From: Bremerella cremea
GTDB taxonomy: Bacteria; Planctomycetota; Planctomycetia; Pirellulales; Pirellulaceae
Assembly (NCBI RefSeq): GCF_003335505.1
Contig: NZ_QPEX01000028.1
Coordinates: 1-64,000, forward strand
Direction of reading: 5' to 3'
DNA length: 64,000 bases
In this document: positions 17,678 to 27,296 of the stretch, in pieces
How the letters are laid out: every line of letters begins with the position of its first letter
Numbering within the stretch: the first letter of the stretch is position 1
Position numbers and translations under genes: made by a program
The notes under the pieces: model-generated
Told to the model about the DNA's origin: nothing
What the model saw: only the letters and a program-made list of their open reading frames with translations
Database searches by the model: none

Positions 17678-20600
17678 TTAGCGATTGGTTTCCGCAGGCG
17701 AAACCACGGAGGACGGTTTCCACCAGGTGATTAAATCCATCACCAAGCTGAATAGCAGCGGAATGACCAAGAGCGTAAAGATCGTGGCGAAGACCAGGCC
17801 ACCGACGACAATCGCTCCGAGGCCGCGATAAAGCTCGCTGCCGGAACCGGGGGCAATCACCAGGGGAAGCATGCCGAACACACTGGTGAACGTGGTAATG
17901 AAAATCGGACGCATGCGAGTCCGCACCGATTCGCGAATCGCTTCCCTTGGAGGCATCGGTGGGATGTTGTTTCCTTGCTCGTCTTGTTCACCTCGCATGA
18001 AATTAAGAGCTTGATGCACGATCAAGATGGCATTGTTGACCACCACCCCAATCAAGATCACAAAGCCGAGCATCGTTAGCACATCCATTTGCTGGGTAGG
18101 ATCTTGCTGGTGAACGATCCACAGTCCGAAGAACCCACCGATTGTGGCCAAGGGAACCGTAAACATAATCACGAAGGGGTGAATGAAGTTCTCGAACAAC
18201 GCGGCCATCAGCAGGTAAGTAATGACCAACGCTAAAAAGAAACGACTCATCGCGACACTACCGAGCGACTGCCAGTTCCAACCGGTCCACTGCCCCATCA
18301 AGGTCGAGCGAACTTCGGATAAGCGGTCGGCATTGCCAGAGAGAGAAACAAAGATATCGCTCCCCATTTTGCCTTCCGCACGAGCTTGAGCCACGATATC
18401 AAGGATGCGGGCTTGGGCATCTTCCAGGGCAACTTCGTTGGGTGGGGTAACCGTCAAAGCGATGGCCCGCTGTTGTTCCACCCGCCGAATTTCCTGAGAG
18501 GCTTCGCTGGGAATAAAATCCGCGATCTGACCGAGCGAGACCATCACCACCGAGCCATCAGCCTCGCGCACGGCGATCGGTAGCTCGGCTACTTCTTCCG
18601 GCGAAATGCTGGAGGCTGGATCGCGAATCAACACTAAATCGATGTTGTCTCCTTCGAAATCGAAGTCTCCAACAAACGATCCATCGATCATGGAACGGGC
18701 CGAAACGGCCAGATCGCTGACGCTGAGGTTAAGCCGTTTGGCGACCTCTTGTTTGATACGCAATTGCTGCTCGGGGCCTGATTCACTGAAGTTCTCAGGC
18801 GAGGTTCTGACGGAGAAGCGTGAGAATTCTTTTTGCAGTGCCCCTTCCAAATAGGCACAAGCGGCCTTCAAACGATTCATGTCGTTGCCGCTAACTTCGA
18901 TTTCCACCGCGTTCGAGCTACCGGCACCGCGGCCAAAGATCGAACGTTGTGAGGTTACCCCTTTGCTGGCCGGGATCACCTCGAAGGCCTTGTTGAAGAC
19001 GGCGGCAACCGGCTTCACGTTGTTGGGATCGTCGCTGATGCCAATCATGAAAACACTTCCCCGAGCGACCACAAAGAAGAACTCTTTGAGCGCCGGGATG
19101 TCGTGATACTCTTTACCGGAACGGAGGTCGACAACCGGGCCATGCTGCGAAGCTTCTTCGCTGTTCTGGGCACTCCAAAACGGTTTCAACTCTTCTTCAA
19201 TTCGCTGCCCGACGTAGAAGTTTTCCATGATGGAATAACCTGCTGGTGTCGACATGCGGCAAAACGTGAAGTTTTTGTTGCCGTTGGGCAAGTAGCTGGC
19301 CGGGGGCATCATCAGATAGCTAAAGCCGACTGACGCGACCATCAGCAATGTGATCACCATCATTCGAAGCCAGGCACTGGCCAAGCTAGGGAACGTAAGC
19401 AGATGAATAAACGACGCCCAGGCATTGCCCAACCACGAGAACAGCGGCACGAGCCCAAACAGGTTCGTGAATGGATTGCCAGCTTTCTCTGACTTGGGGC
19501 TATTGCTCAGAAACAGCGAAGCCAGCATCGGGATAACGGAAATGGAAACGATTAAGGAAAGGGCGACAGCAGCGCAGATGGCCAGCACCAAGTCGTAGAA
19601 CAACTGGCCTGCTTCGTCCTGAATCGTTAGCACCGGGGCGAACACGGCAATGGTGGTTAGGGTGGAAGCGAGAATCGCGCCCCAAACTTCACGGGTTCCA
19701 TGATACGCCGCCCTGAACGTACTGGCCCCCATTTGACGATGACGATCGATGTTCTCGAGCACAACAATCGCATTGTCGACCACCATCCCTACGGCGAAGC
19801 TGAGCCCCGCCAGCGAAATCACGTTCAAATTTCGCCCAGCGAGCCACATGACAACAAACGTGCCAATGATCGAAATAGGGATCGATACCGCAATGATTAG
19901 AGTCGAACGAAAGCTACGTAAGAACAAAAACAGAATCAACACGGCCAGCCCGCCGCCGATCAGCAAATTATCGCGCACCAGGCCGATCGCGCTGTAGATG
20001 TAGTAAGAATCGTCGAAGGCAGAACGAAGGCGTAAGCCGTAGCGATCGTTCTTGAACGCACGCAGCACGCCTCCTTCGGCGTTCATCTCGTCGACCACCA
20101 CGTTCACTTTCTCGATGATGTCGAGCACGTTGCTGCCGGTCTTCCGTTTGATGAAGATCGTCATCGAGGTCTTGCCTTTGCTTTGATCGAAGTGATCTGA
20201 TTTTTCTAAGGCAAGTTCCACATGGGCGACATCCGCTACGCGAATAGGACTTCCCTGTTCGTCGTACTTGATAATGGTGTCGCGGAGTGGTTCGAGGGAG
20301 TCGTACTGACCTAAGACCCGGAAACGAACATCCTGGCGATTGTTGGCTAAGTCGCCCGCCGAAGCGTTCACGTTGTCGAGTCGTAACGCGGCGTTCAGTT
20401 CGGGAACGGTAATGCTACGTTTGGCGAGGGCCTTGGGATCGAAGCGGATTTGAACTTGATGTTGTCGCCCTCCTTTGATATCGACCTCGGCGACCCCTTC
20501 AATCCGTTCCAAACTGGGCTTAAGGTAGCGATCGGCGTAATCGTAGAACGTGGCGACTTCAAAATTCGGGTCTTCGGCTTGGAGTAGCAGATAGGCGATC

Positions 20601-21010
20601 GCTTCGTCGCTGGCCGTGTCGGCGACATCGATGATGGGGCGGTCAACGTCTTCCGGGTATTCAGGAACTTCGTCGATCTTATTCGAGACTTCTTGCAGAA
20701 TTCGATCAGGCGATGCGCCCACATTGAATTCGAGAGTGATCGTGGCCCGTCCTAAGCTGGCCAGCGAAGTCATTTTCCACAGCCCTTGAACCGACTTCAG
20801 CTTCTCTTCCTGTTCCAGGATGATCGACTTTTCGATTTCTTCGGGGCTGCGTCCGTCCCAGGTGGTTCGGATGGTGATTACTGGTCGGTCGACGTCCGGC
20901 GTCAATTGCACCGGAATTCGGGCAAAGGCGATCGCTCCGAACATCAAGATTAGGATCACCCCGACGGCGGTTTTTACCGGGTTTTCAATGGCAAACTTGA
21001 TCGGGTCCAT
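17678..21010 (-). CDS. RND efflux pump, AcrB/MexF-like superfamily
   Basis: A 1110-residue pump starting at ATG 21010-21008 (MDPIKFAIENPVKT). A longer frame reaches 21181 but would overlap the adaptor gene by 110 bases and lacks a membrane-protein start. N-terminal helix FAIENPVKTAVGVILILMFG, porter domains, then VGMVVDNAIVVLENIDRHRQ near residue 410 carry a single relay Asp followed by Asn, unlike the DD of the first pump. The C-terminal half has IGVVVNNAILIVHQALNFMRG and RTRMRPIFITTFTSVFGMLPL. It lies 61 bases after its adaptor gene in one transcript. No outer-membrane partner is adjacent; it may share the TolC-like protein encoded convergently at 15712-17547. Confidence 0.93.
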   Translation of the reverse strand: MDPIKFAIENPVKTAVGVILILMFGAIAFARIPVQLTPDVDRPVITIRTTWDGRSPEEIEKSIILEQEEKLKSVQGLWKMTSLASLGRATITLEFNVGASPDRILQEVSNKIDEVPEYPEDVDRPIIDVADTASDEAIAYLLLQAEDPNFEVATFYDYADRYLKPSLERIEGVAEVDIKGGRQHQVQIRFDPKALAKRSITVPELNAALRLDNVNASAGDLANNRQDVRFRVLGQYDSLEPLRDTIIKYDEQGSPIRVADVAHVELALEKSDHFDQSKGKTSMTIFIKRKTGSNVLDIIEKVNVVVDEMNAEGGVLRAFKNDRYGLRLRSAFDDSYYIYSAIGLVRDNLLIGGGLAVLILFLFLRSFRSTLIIAVSIPISIIGTFVVMWLAGRNLNVISLAGLSFAVGMVVDNAIVVLENIDRHRQMGASTFRAAYHGTREVWGAILASTLTTIAVFAPVLTIQDEAGQLFYDLVLAICAAVALSLIVSISVIPMLASLFLSNSPKSEKAGNPFTNLFGLVPLFSWLGNAWASFIHLLTFPSLASAWLRMMVITLLMVASVGFSYLMMPPASYLPNGNKNFTFCRMSTPAGYSIMENFYVGQRIEEELKPFWSAQNSEEASQHGPVVDLRSGKEYHDIPALKEFFFVVARGSVFMIGISDDPNNVKPVAAVFNKAFEVIPASKGVTSQRSIFGRGAGSSNAVEIEVSGNDMNRLKAACAYLEGALQKEFSRFSVRTSPENFSESGPEQQLRIKQEVAKRLNLSVSDLAVSARSMIDGSFVGDFDFEGDNIDLVLIRDPASSISPEEVAELPIAVREADGSVVMVSLGQIADFIPSEASQEIRRVEQQRAIALTVTPPNEVALEDAQARILDIVAQARAEGKMGSDIFVSLSGNADRLSEVRSTLMGQWTGWNWQSLGSVAMSRFFLALVITYLLMAALFENFIHPFVIMFTVPLATIGGFFGLWIVHQQDPTQQMDVLTMLGFVILIGVVVNNAILIVHQALNFMRGEQDEQGNNIPPMPPREAIRESVRTRMRPIFITTFTSVFGMLPLVIAPGSGSELYRGLGAIVVGGLVFATIFTLLVIPLLFSLVMDLITWWKPSSVVSPAETNR

Positions 21011-21071
21011 CAGTGGCTCTGAAGTCGTAGGAATAGTGTTCGCGAGCGAGGAAGACGAAGCGAAGCTGGGG

Positions 21072-22385
21072 CTAGTTGTCGGTCGAACTGCCTGGTCGGT
21101 CGACCATTTGTTGACCGGTGCGGTAGGTTCCCGGGACCGGCTGCAGGGGCGACTTGTCTGCATCAACCCGCACCAAAGCACCCGGCACCAAGCGTTCGAG
21201 ACCTTCCGTAACGACTTGCACGCCGGGCGTCACAAGTTGACGATCGCTCTCGCGGACGCAGGCGATAGCGTACGCGTCTCGCGTGTGCGAAAGGATCCGC
21301 ACTGGCACCGGTTGGACGACAAAATTGATTTGAGGTGACTTGGCCGTCCCCTGCGGATCTTGCTCGGTCAGCACCCAAATGGTCGATTCATCTGGCCGCG
21401 TGAGGACCGCATCGCGTGGGACAAGCAGTTCTGTCGATTCCCGGCTAAGAGGAACAAAGACACTGGCTCCCATGCCTGGCAACAGCTTGCCTGCCTGATC
21501 GTCGAGTTCAATACGAACAGGGAACGTACGGCTGCCGACAGAGCCTTGGGCATTGATGGACGAAACTTTGCCTTTGGTTTCGACCTTCAAACTATCGATG
21601 GCTACGTCAATCGTGTCTCCGACTTGGAGAATGCGAAGATTGTCTTCCGGCACCATCACGCGAGCATAGATCTTACCGGTGGAAACGATCACCGCAATTT
21701 GGCTGCCGACCGGAACGTACTCGCCGACTTCCGCTATTTTCGATACGACGGTTCCGTCGAACGGTGCGACGATATCAAGACGCTTTTTACGTTCTTGCAC
21801 TTCTTTGAGCATAACTTCCAGATGTTGAACCGAGGCTTCCAATTCCTCCATCAAGGCGCGTTTCTGGGTTGTCTGACTTTCTGAAACCGCGTTTCGTTCC
21901 AATAGGTCAACATAGCGTTGGTAGTCCGATTTCTCGAACGTCAGGCTGGCCTTCTTTTCGGCGATTTGCGCGGCGATCTTATCAGCTTCCAAGGCGGTCC
22001 ATGTTCCGTCGATGCGTGCCAGAATCGTTTGGCCGCCGATTACCTTCGCCCCTTCGTCGACGGGTAGTTCAAGAATCTTGCCGGCAACTTCGGTGGCAAT
22101 CGTCGAGCTTTGAACGGCCATCAGGTCGCCAACTAAGGCACGTACCGGCACGATTGGTTTCTTTTCGACAACGCCTGTGCGGACGAGTTGTGCTTTGGGA
22201 GCGTTCCCTTTGCCAGAGCCGGCACCCTTGCTCGCTTCGGCTGCTGTGGTGTCGTGGGGGACAAGCTTGCCAAACGCCCAGGCTCCGATAACACCACCAA
22301 CAAGGAAGGTGGTTAAAGAGATGGAAAGGACGAGCACCACAAGCTTTTGCGATTGGGATTCACTTCGCTTAGATGGGTCTAGCAT
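21072..22385 (-). CDS. RND efflux periplasmic adaptor (MFP family)
   Basis: A 437-residue adaptor anchored by one N-terminal helix (about 15-36) rather than a lipobox. The lipoyl halves (IATEVAGKILELPVDEGAKV and LDIVAPFDGTVVSKIAEVGEYV) flank a coiled-coil hairpin at about 130-185. The barrel segment VGSRTFPVRIELDDQAGKLLPGMGA follows. It is the first gene of a two-gene operon with the pump downstream. It differs clearly from the lipoprotein adaptor at 10400 (no His-rich linker), so the two systems are independent rather than a recent duplication. Confidence 0.92.
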   Translation of the reverse strand: MLDPSKRSESQSQKLVVLVLSISLTTFLVGGVIGAWAFGKLVPHDTTAAEASKGAGSGKGNAPKAQLVRTGVVEKKPIVPVRALVGDLMAVQSSTIATEVAGKILELPVDEGAKVIGGQTILARIDGTWTALEADKIAAQIAEKKASLTFEKSDYQRYVDLLERNAVSESQTTQKRALMEELEASVQHLEVMLKEVQERKKRLDIVAPFDGTVVSKIAEVGEYVPVGSQIAVIVSTGKIYARVMVPEDNLRILQVGDTIDVAIDSLKVETKGKVSSINAQGSVGSRTFPVRIELDDQAGKLLPGMGASVFVPLSRESTELLVPRDAVLTRPDESTIWVLTEQDPQGTAKSPQINFVVQPVPVRILSHTRDAYAIACVRESDRQLVTPGVQVVTEGLERLVPGALVRVDADKSPLQPVPGTYRTGQQMVDRPGSSTDN

Positions 22386-22852
22386 ATAGGAAAGTCATTG
22401 CGTAGGAGGCGGGGGAATAAAGCAGATGTGCATACGTAATATGACTGGTAATGCGTTATTCTCAGCAACCGAGTGCCAAAAAAACGGCAGAAATATTATG
22501 TGTTCCGCCCAGGGGAGGGGCTCTACAGAGACGGAAAGAAATACAAGATTCCTGTTATTTGTTGATTGCCACCAATTTGACCCATTTTTCCTCGCTTCGC
22601 AAATGGGGGTAACATTAGGCGAATATGCCCTGTCATGAGGCTTTAAGGTGCGGTGAGACAATCGCAATAGATCTCTGACCGGCAGCTAATTCTTTGCTGT
22701 TTGCTCTGTTGATAACAGGTGACATCCGCTTGGTGGCTTCCTTGATATTCATGTTGCAATTCACCAGAGGATGGTTGATATTGATCTAGCCCACCTAATC
22801 CCCGCACTAGCTGCGGTTCCCTCCCGCTTGCCCAAGCAAAACAAGACCTGCC
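22386..22852. other. Divergent intergenic region between RND operon and DUF1501 genes
   Basis: A 467-base gap. The adaptor gene reads left and the first DUF1501 gene reads right, so both promoters should be here. No clear -35/-10 pair, operator repeat or small gene was identified; frames on both strands lack protein-like features. Confidence 0.5.
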
Positions 22853-24244
22853 ATGTCTACTACTCCGCTTTTCGGATTGGATCGCCGGAATTTTTTGCGA
22901 GTTGCCGCCGCTGGTGTTGTCGGTTCGACATGGCCTACGTTGTCGGCTTCTGCGAACGATGCGAGCAAGCGCCGACCGCCTGGATTCGGCCAAGCGAAGT
23001 CGGTACTGATCGTGTTGTTAAGTGGTGGACCGAGTCAGCTTGATATGCTCGATCCGAAGCCTGAGGCACCAGCGGAAGTTCGTGGTGATTTCTCGGCGAT
23101 TGGGACCACCATTCCTGGCGTGGCGGTGTGCGAACACTTGCCGAAGCTGGCAAAGCAAACCGACCGCTGGGCAATTGTTCGTACGTTAGCCCATCGCGAA
23201 CATAACCATCTGCTGGCTACCCACGTCGCGCTGACAGGTCGCCCTACTCCGATACCACGTGGTGGCTCGGATTTAGATCGGGTGGAAAGCAGAAACGACT
23301 TTCCGAATTTCGCGGCAGCGCTCGACTTTATTCAGCCCCGCACCGACGGAATACCGAGCGGCGTTTCGTTGCCCAATTATTTGATCGAAGGGCCTTTGAC
23401 TTGGCCTGGTCAGCATGCTGGTTTTCTCGGTTCCAAACATGATCCTTGGCAGATCAACGGCGACCCGAACGACAAAGACTTTCGTATGCAAGCCTTGTCG
23501 ATGCGGGAAGGCGTTTCGACTGGGCGGTTGCAATCGCGTCGCCAACTGCTGGAAAGTTTAAATCGAGGACACACAACTCTGGCCGGTAGCGAGGCCAACT
23601 CTTTGCGCGATCAACAGTCGATCGCTTACAACTTGCTCACCTCTGGAAAGCTCACCCAGGCTTTTGAAATCAATCGCGAGTCGGACGAAACCCGCGACCG
23701 ATACGGGAGAAACAAGTTTGGCCAATCGTTGCTCCTTTCCAAACGAATGATCGAAGCAGGCGTCCCTGTGGTGCAAGCCACGATGGGAATTGTGCAAACG
23801 TGGGACACCCACATCGATAACTGGGGCAGACTTAAGAACACGCTCTTGCCGCAACTCGACCAAGGGCTCGAAGCATTGACCGATGACTTGGCGAGTTCTG
23901 GCTTGCTGGATGAAACGTTGTTGATTGTGATGGGCGAATTTGGACGCACTCCGAAGATTTCGACCTTGCCAGGCCAAACCATTCCTGGACGCGATCACTG
24001 GGCGCATGCCTATTCTGGCTTATTCGCCGGTGCAGGTGTACAAGGTGGCCAAGTCTTGGGGCAAACCGACGCTCAGGCAGCCTACCCGATAACCAATTCC
24101 TGGTCTCCCGCCGACATTTGCAGTACCGTGTTCAATGCGTTGGGGGTCGACGAAGAAGCGACGATCTCCGACCCTCTGCAGCGTCCGCATTACCTGCTCA
24201 ACGGGAAGGTGATTTCCAACCTCTATACCGGAGCGAGTGCATGA
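22853..24244 (+). CDS. DUF1501 family exported protein (1 of 5 intact)
   Basis: A 463-residue protein with a Tat signal, RRNFLRVAA at residues 11-19. Then come the DUF1501 hallmarks: LLSGGPSQLDMLDPKP, VRGDFSAIGTTIPGVAVCEHLP, TGRPTPIPRGG, RDRYGRNKFGQSLLLSKRMIEAG, WDTHIDNWGRLKNTLLPQLD, MGEFGRTPKIS and GRDHWAHAYSGLFAGAGVQGGQ. The fold is predicted to resemble alkaline phosphatase/sulfatases, with conserved Asp/His metal-ligand-like residues, but no activity is known. The next DUF1501 gene starts inside its stop (ATGA), so the two are co-translated. Confidence 0.93.
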   Translation: MSTTPLFGLDRRNFLRVAAAGVVGSTWPTLSASANDASKRRPPGFGQAKSVLIVLLSGGPSQLDMLDPKPEAPAEVRGDFSAIGTTIPGVAVCEHLPKLAKQTDRWAIVRTLAHREHNHLLATHVALTGRPTPIPRGGSDLDRVESRNDFPNFAAALDFIQPRTDGIPSGVSLPNYLIEGPLTWPGQHAGFLGSKHDPWQINGDPNDKDFRMQALSMREGVSTGRLQSRRQLLESLNRGHTTLAGSEANSLRDQQSIAYNLLTSGKLTQAFEINRESDETRDRYGRNKFGQSLLLSKRMIEAGVPVVQATMGIVQTWDTHIDNWGRLKNTLLPQLDQGLEALTDDLASSGLLDETLLIVMGEFGRTPKISTLPGQTIPGRDHWAHAYSGLFAGAGVQGGQVLGQTDAQAAYPITNSWSPADICSTVFNALGVDEEATISDPLQRPHYLLNGKVISNLYTGASA

Positions 24245-25716
24245 GCCGAGCCGCGCAGCGAAATCGGACGCACGGTTGGAACCATTCTCTGGTCACGCGG
24301 CGCGAGGCGCTGCAAGCCGGAGCGATTGGTATTCTTGGGCTGGGAATGAACCATCTGACAGGCCTACGAGAAGCGAACGCTGCGTCCGCTACTAAGCCGC
24401 ACGGCAAAGCGAAGAAGTTGATTTTCATTTTCTTGTCTGGTGGATTAGCTCAGCACGAAAGCTTCGATATGAAGCCAGATGCTCCGGAGAATATTCGGGG
24501 CGAATTCAAACCCATCTCGACCAAGACCCCAGGTCTGCAGATTTGCGAACACTTGCCGTTACTGGCCCAGCGAAGCGAAAGCTGGGCTTTGTGCCGCTCG
24601 TTAACCCATGGATCGAACGAGCATTCCGCTGGGCATCACATGATGCTGACAGGGCATTCGACGCTGCCGACGGGGTTTAGCCCCAACGCCCCTAGCCGCA
24701 AAGATCGTGCCTCGATTGCCGCGATCGGCGGGTATGCTTTACGCGAGCGCCAAAAGAATAATCTGCCGACCGCCGTCGTGTTGCCAGAGAGATTGGTACA
24801 TAGCAGCGGGCGAGTCATCCCTGGGCAACATGCCGGCGAGATGGGGCCGCGGCACGATCCGTGGCTGATTGAAGCTTCTCCATTTCACAATGCTTCGTAC
24901 GGTGCTTTTCCGGAGTTCGCGTTCGATCATCAACAGCGAGGCAAAGCGGATAACCGCCTGTTTCAGGCCCCGCAACTTTCGCTGCCGAGTGGCTTGGGAA
25001 TGGAATCGGTCGAGGGCCGCTTAACGCTGCTTAAGTCGATGAAGCGACAACGTCGCGCGTTAGGCCATCATGCGCAAGTCGAGAACTTCGACCGTTTACG
25101 CCAAGGGGCCGTTTCGCTGTTGACCGAGTCGAGTGTTCACGAGGCACTTGATGTTACCCACGCCGATAGTAAAGACCTCGATCGTTATGGGCGAAATTCA
25201 TTCGGCTGGTCGCTGCTGATGGCACGTAAGCTGGTGGCGGCCGGGGTGACGCTTGTCCAAGTTAATTTAGGAAACGACGAAACCTGGGACACGCACGGCA
25301 ATGCTTTTCCCCACTTAAAAGACAACCTGTTTCCTCCTACCGACAAAGCGTTGTCGGCCCTGCTCGATGATTTGCAAGCAAGTGGTGAGCTCGACGAGAC
25401 GTTAATTGTCATGGCAGGGGAATTCGGACGGACTCCCCAAATTACTTTGCTGGAAAAACACTACAAATTGCCCGGTCGCGACCACTGGGGTGCGTTGCAG
25501 TCGGTGTTTTTCGCTGGCGGCGGCGTGCAAGGGGGGAACGTGATTGGAGCCTCGGATGCGATGGGGGCCTACCCGACCGAACGCCCTGTGAAACCTGAAA
25601 ACTTCGCGGCCACCATTTACAGTGCCTTGGGCATCCCCGCGACGGCCGCCTGGCATGACATTGAAAATCGTCCCCACCAGATTTATCACGGCGAACCGAT
25701 CGCCGAACTGTTTTAA
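24241..25716 (+). CDS. DUF1501 family exported protein (2 of 5)
   Basis: A 491-residue protein. The start is the ATG that overlaps the previous stop (ATGA at 24241); an upstream in-frame extension would run into the previous gene. N-terminal twin-Arg-type signal VTRREALQAGAIGILGLG. The DUF1501 blocks are all present: FLSGGLAQHESFDMKPDAP, LDRYGRNSFGWSLLMARKLV, WDTHGNAFPHLKDNLFPPTD, MAGEFGRTPQIT and GRDHWGALQSVFFAGGGVQGG. It has a longer middle region than the first copy (around residues 200-280). It is part of the plus-strand run of DUF1501, DUF1553 and cytochrome genes. Confidence 0.93.
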   Translation: MSRAAQRNRTHGWNHSLVTRREALQAGAIGILGLGMNHLTGLREANAASATKPHGKAKKLIFIFLSGGLAQHESFDMKPDAPENIRGEFKPISTKTPGLQICEHLPLLAQRSESWALCRSLTHGSNEHSAGHHMMLTGHSTLPTGFSPNAPSRKDRASIAAIGGYALRERQKNNLPTAVVLPERLVHSSGRVIPGQHAGEMGPRHDPWLIEASPFHNASYGAFPEFAFDHQQRGKADNRLFQAPQLSLPSGLGMESVEGRLTLLKSMKRQRRALGHHAQVENFDRLRQGAVSLLTESSVHEALDVTHADSKDLDRYGRNSFGWSLLMARKLVAAGVTLVQVNLGNDETWDTHGNAFPHLKDNLFPPTDKALSALLDDLQASGELDETLIVMAGEFGRTPQITLLEKHYKLPGRDHWGALQSVFFAGGGVQGGNVIGASDAMGAYPTERPVKPENFAATIYSALGIPATAAWHDIENRPHQIYHGEPIAELF

Positions 25717-25819
25717 CGAATTTCCCTTCCCACGATTAACTAAACTGCAAGTTCATACACGAACGGCTTGTAGTCTTGCTCACCTCCACTTCCCTCCCCT
25801 TCCTGCAAGCAAGTGAATA

Positions 25820-27235
25820 ATGTCACGGCGTAGATCAAATCAGACCAGTGGATGCGATGAGTTTCGCCAAGCGTCCCAAGTGAATCGTCGCCAACTTCTC
25901 CAAGTTGGGGCGCTCGGCGCCTTGGGCTTAGGCTGGGGAGGCTTACAGGCCCAACTGGAAGCGGCCAACTTGAGTCAATTGACACCCCGTAAAAAGCCCG
26001 CCAAGGCTTGTATCTTCATTTTCATGTGGGGTGGGCCCAGCCAGCTAGAGACCTTCGACCTGAAGCCCGATGCGCCTGCGGAAGTTCGGGGCGATTTCAA
26101 TCCGATCGCAACCAAGGTGCCCGGTACGCAGATTTGCGAACACTTCAGCCGATTGGCCCAGTGGACCGATAAGCTGGCCATCATTCGTTCGTTAACGCAT
26201 GACGATCCCGCTCACTTGTCCAGCGGACACGCCACGTTAACCGGGCAATTGGCCCCGGTTGTGAAAAGCGATGCCGATCCACCGAGTTCCAAAGATTCGC
26301 CGCATCTCGGTTCGCTCATTTCCAAGTTCCGCCCCAATCAAGCAGGGCTTCCTTCGTTCGTGGCGATGCCGTGGAAAGCCTTGCATCCGGCGGCGTCTGG
26401 GGGGGAAGCTCCGGGGCAGCATGGTGGTTGGCTCGGCTCGGCTTACGACGGGATGTTATTGAAAGGGGACCTGAACGATCCGAAGTGGCGACCGCAAGGG
26501 TTAGGGTTGCCCGATAATATGGGGCTCGATCGCCTAGAATCACGCGTCGCCCTGCTAAAGATGATGGACGCGCAGCGGGCAAGTTTGCATGAATCGCTGG
26601 CAGGTTCTGCGTTCGATAGCCATCAAACTCGCGCGATCGAAATGATCGGCTCGCCCCACGTTCGCCAGGCGTTTGATCTCACGCAAGAGTCGGACGCGAC
26701 CCGCGATCGCTATGGACGCAATATTCATGGTCAGTGTGTCCTGATGGCACGCCGCCTGGTGGAACACGGCGTCCCGTTGGTCTCGGTGAATTGGCATAAC
26801 GATGGGAAGAACTTCTGGGATACCCATGGCGACAATTTCAATCGGATGAAAAACGATTTAATCCCGCCTGCCGATATGGCCCTCTCCGCACTGCTGCAAG
26901 ATTTAGAAGAACGCGGCATGTTGGAAGAAACGGTGGTGGCGTGGGTCGGAGAGTTCGGGCGACGGCCACAAATCACCAAGAATAACGCCGGACGCGAGCA
27001 TTGGCCGTTCTGCTACAGCGGTTTGCTTGCCGGTGGCGGAATTAAGCCTGGGGTGGTGTACGGCGCCAGCGATAAGCATGCCGCTTACCCGGTTGCTGAT
27101 CCCGTTTCGCCTCAAGATTACGCCACGACCATATTGCACGCGATGGGGGTGCCAACCGCCGAAACGCTGCCCGATCGTGAAAATCGTCCTCATCATATTT
27201 GTTCGGGAAAAGTCCTGCAGGATCTGCTGATTTAG
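25820..27235 (+). CDS. DUF1501 family exported protein (3 of 5)
   Basis: A 471-residue protein with Tat-type signal NRRQLLQVGALGALGLG (about 23-40). Family blocks include FMWGGPSQLETFDLKPDAP, SGHATLTGQLAP, TRDRYGRNIHGQCVLMARRLVE, WDTHGDNFNRMKNDLIPPAD, WVGEFGRRPQIT and REHWPFCYSGLLAGGG. The C-terminal end is the usual NRPHHICSGKVLQDLL type. It lies 103 bases after copy 2 and 61 bases before the large DUF1553 gene, the arrangement most often seen for this family pair in planctomycetes. Confidence 0.93.
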   Translation: MSRRRSNQTSGCDEFRQASQVNRRQLLQVGALGALGLGWGGLQAQLEAANLSQLTPRKKPAKACIFIFMWGGPSQLETFDLKPDAPAEVRGDFNPIATKVPGTQICEHFSRLAQWTDKLAIIRSLTHDDPAHLSSGHATLTGQLAPVVKSDADPPSSKDSPHLGSLISKFRPNQAGLPSFVAMPWKALHPAASGGEAPGQHGGWLGSAYDGMLLKGDLNDPKWRPQGLGLPDNMGLDRLESRVALLKMMDAQRASLHESLAGSAFDSHQTRAIEMIGSPHVRQAFDLTQESDATRDRYGRNIHGQCVLMARRLVEHGVPLVSVNWHNDGKNFWDTHGDNFNRMKNDLIPPADMALSALLQDLEERGMLEETVVAWVGEFGRRPQITKNNAGREHWPFCYSGLLAGGGIKPGVVYGASDKHAAYPVADPVSPQDYATTILHAMGVPTAETLPDRENRPHHICSGKVLQDLLI

Positions 27236-27296
27236 ACCCTCGGACGCTTTTCGTCTACCTTTTACCCTTCCTCGAACTCCTGCCCACAATGTTACC

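Noticed and set aside
21011..21181. N-terminal extension of the second RND pump
   Set aside because: It would overlap the adaptor gene by 110 bases and places a polar, non-family segment before the first helix.
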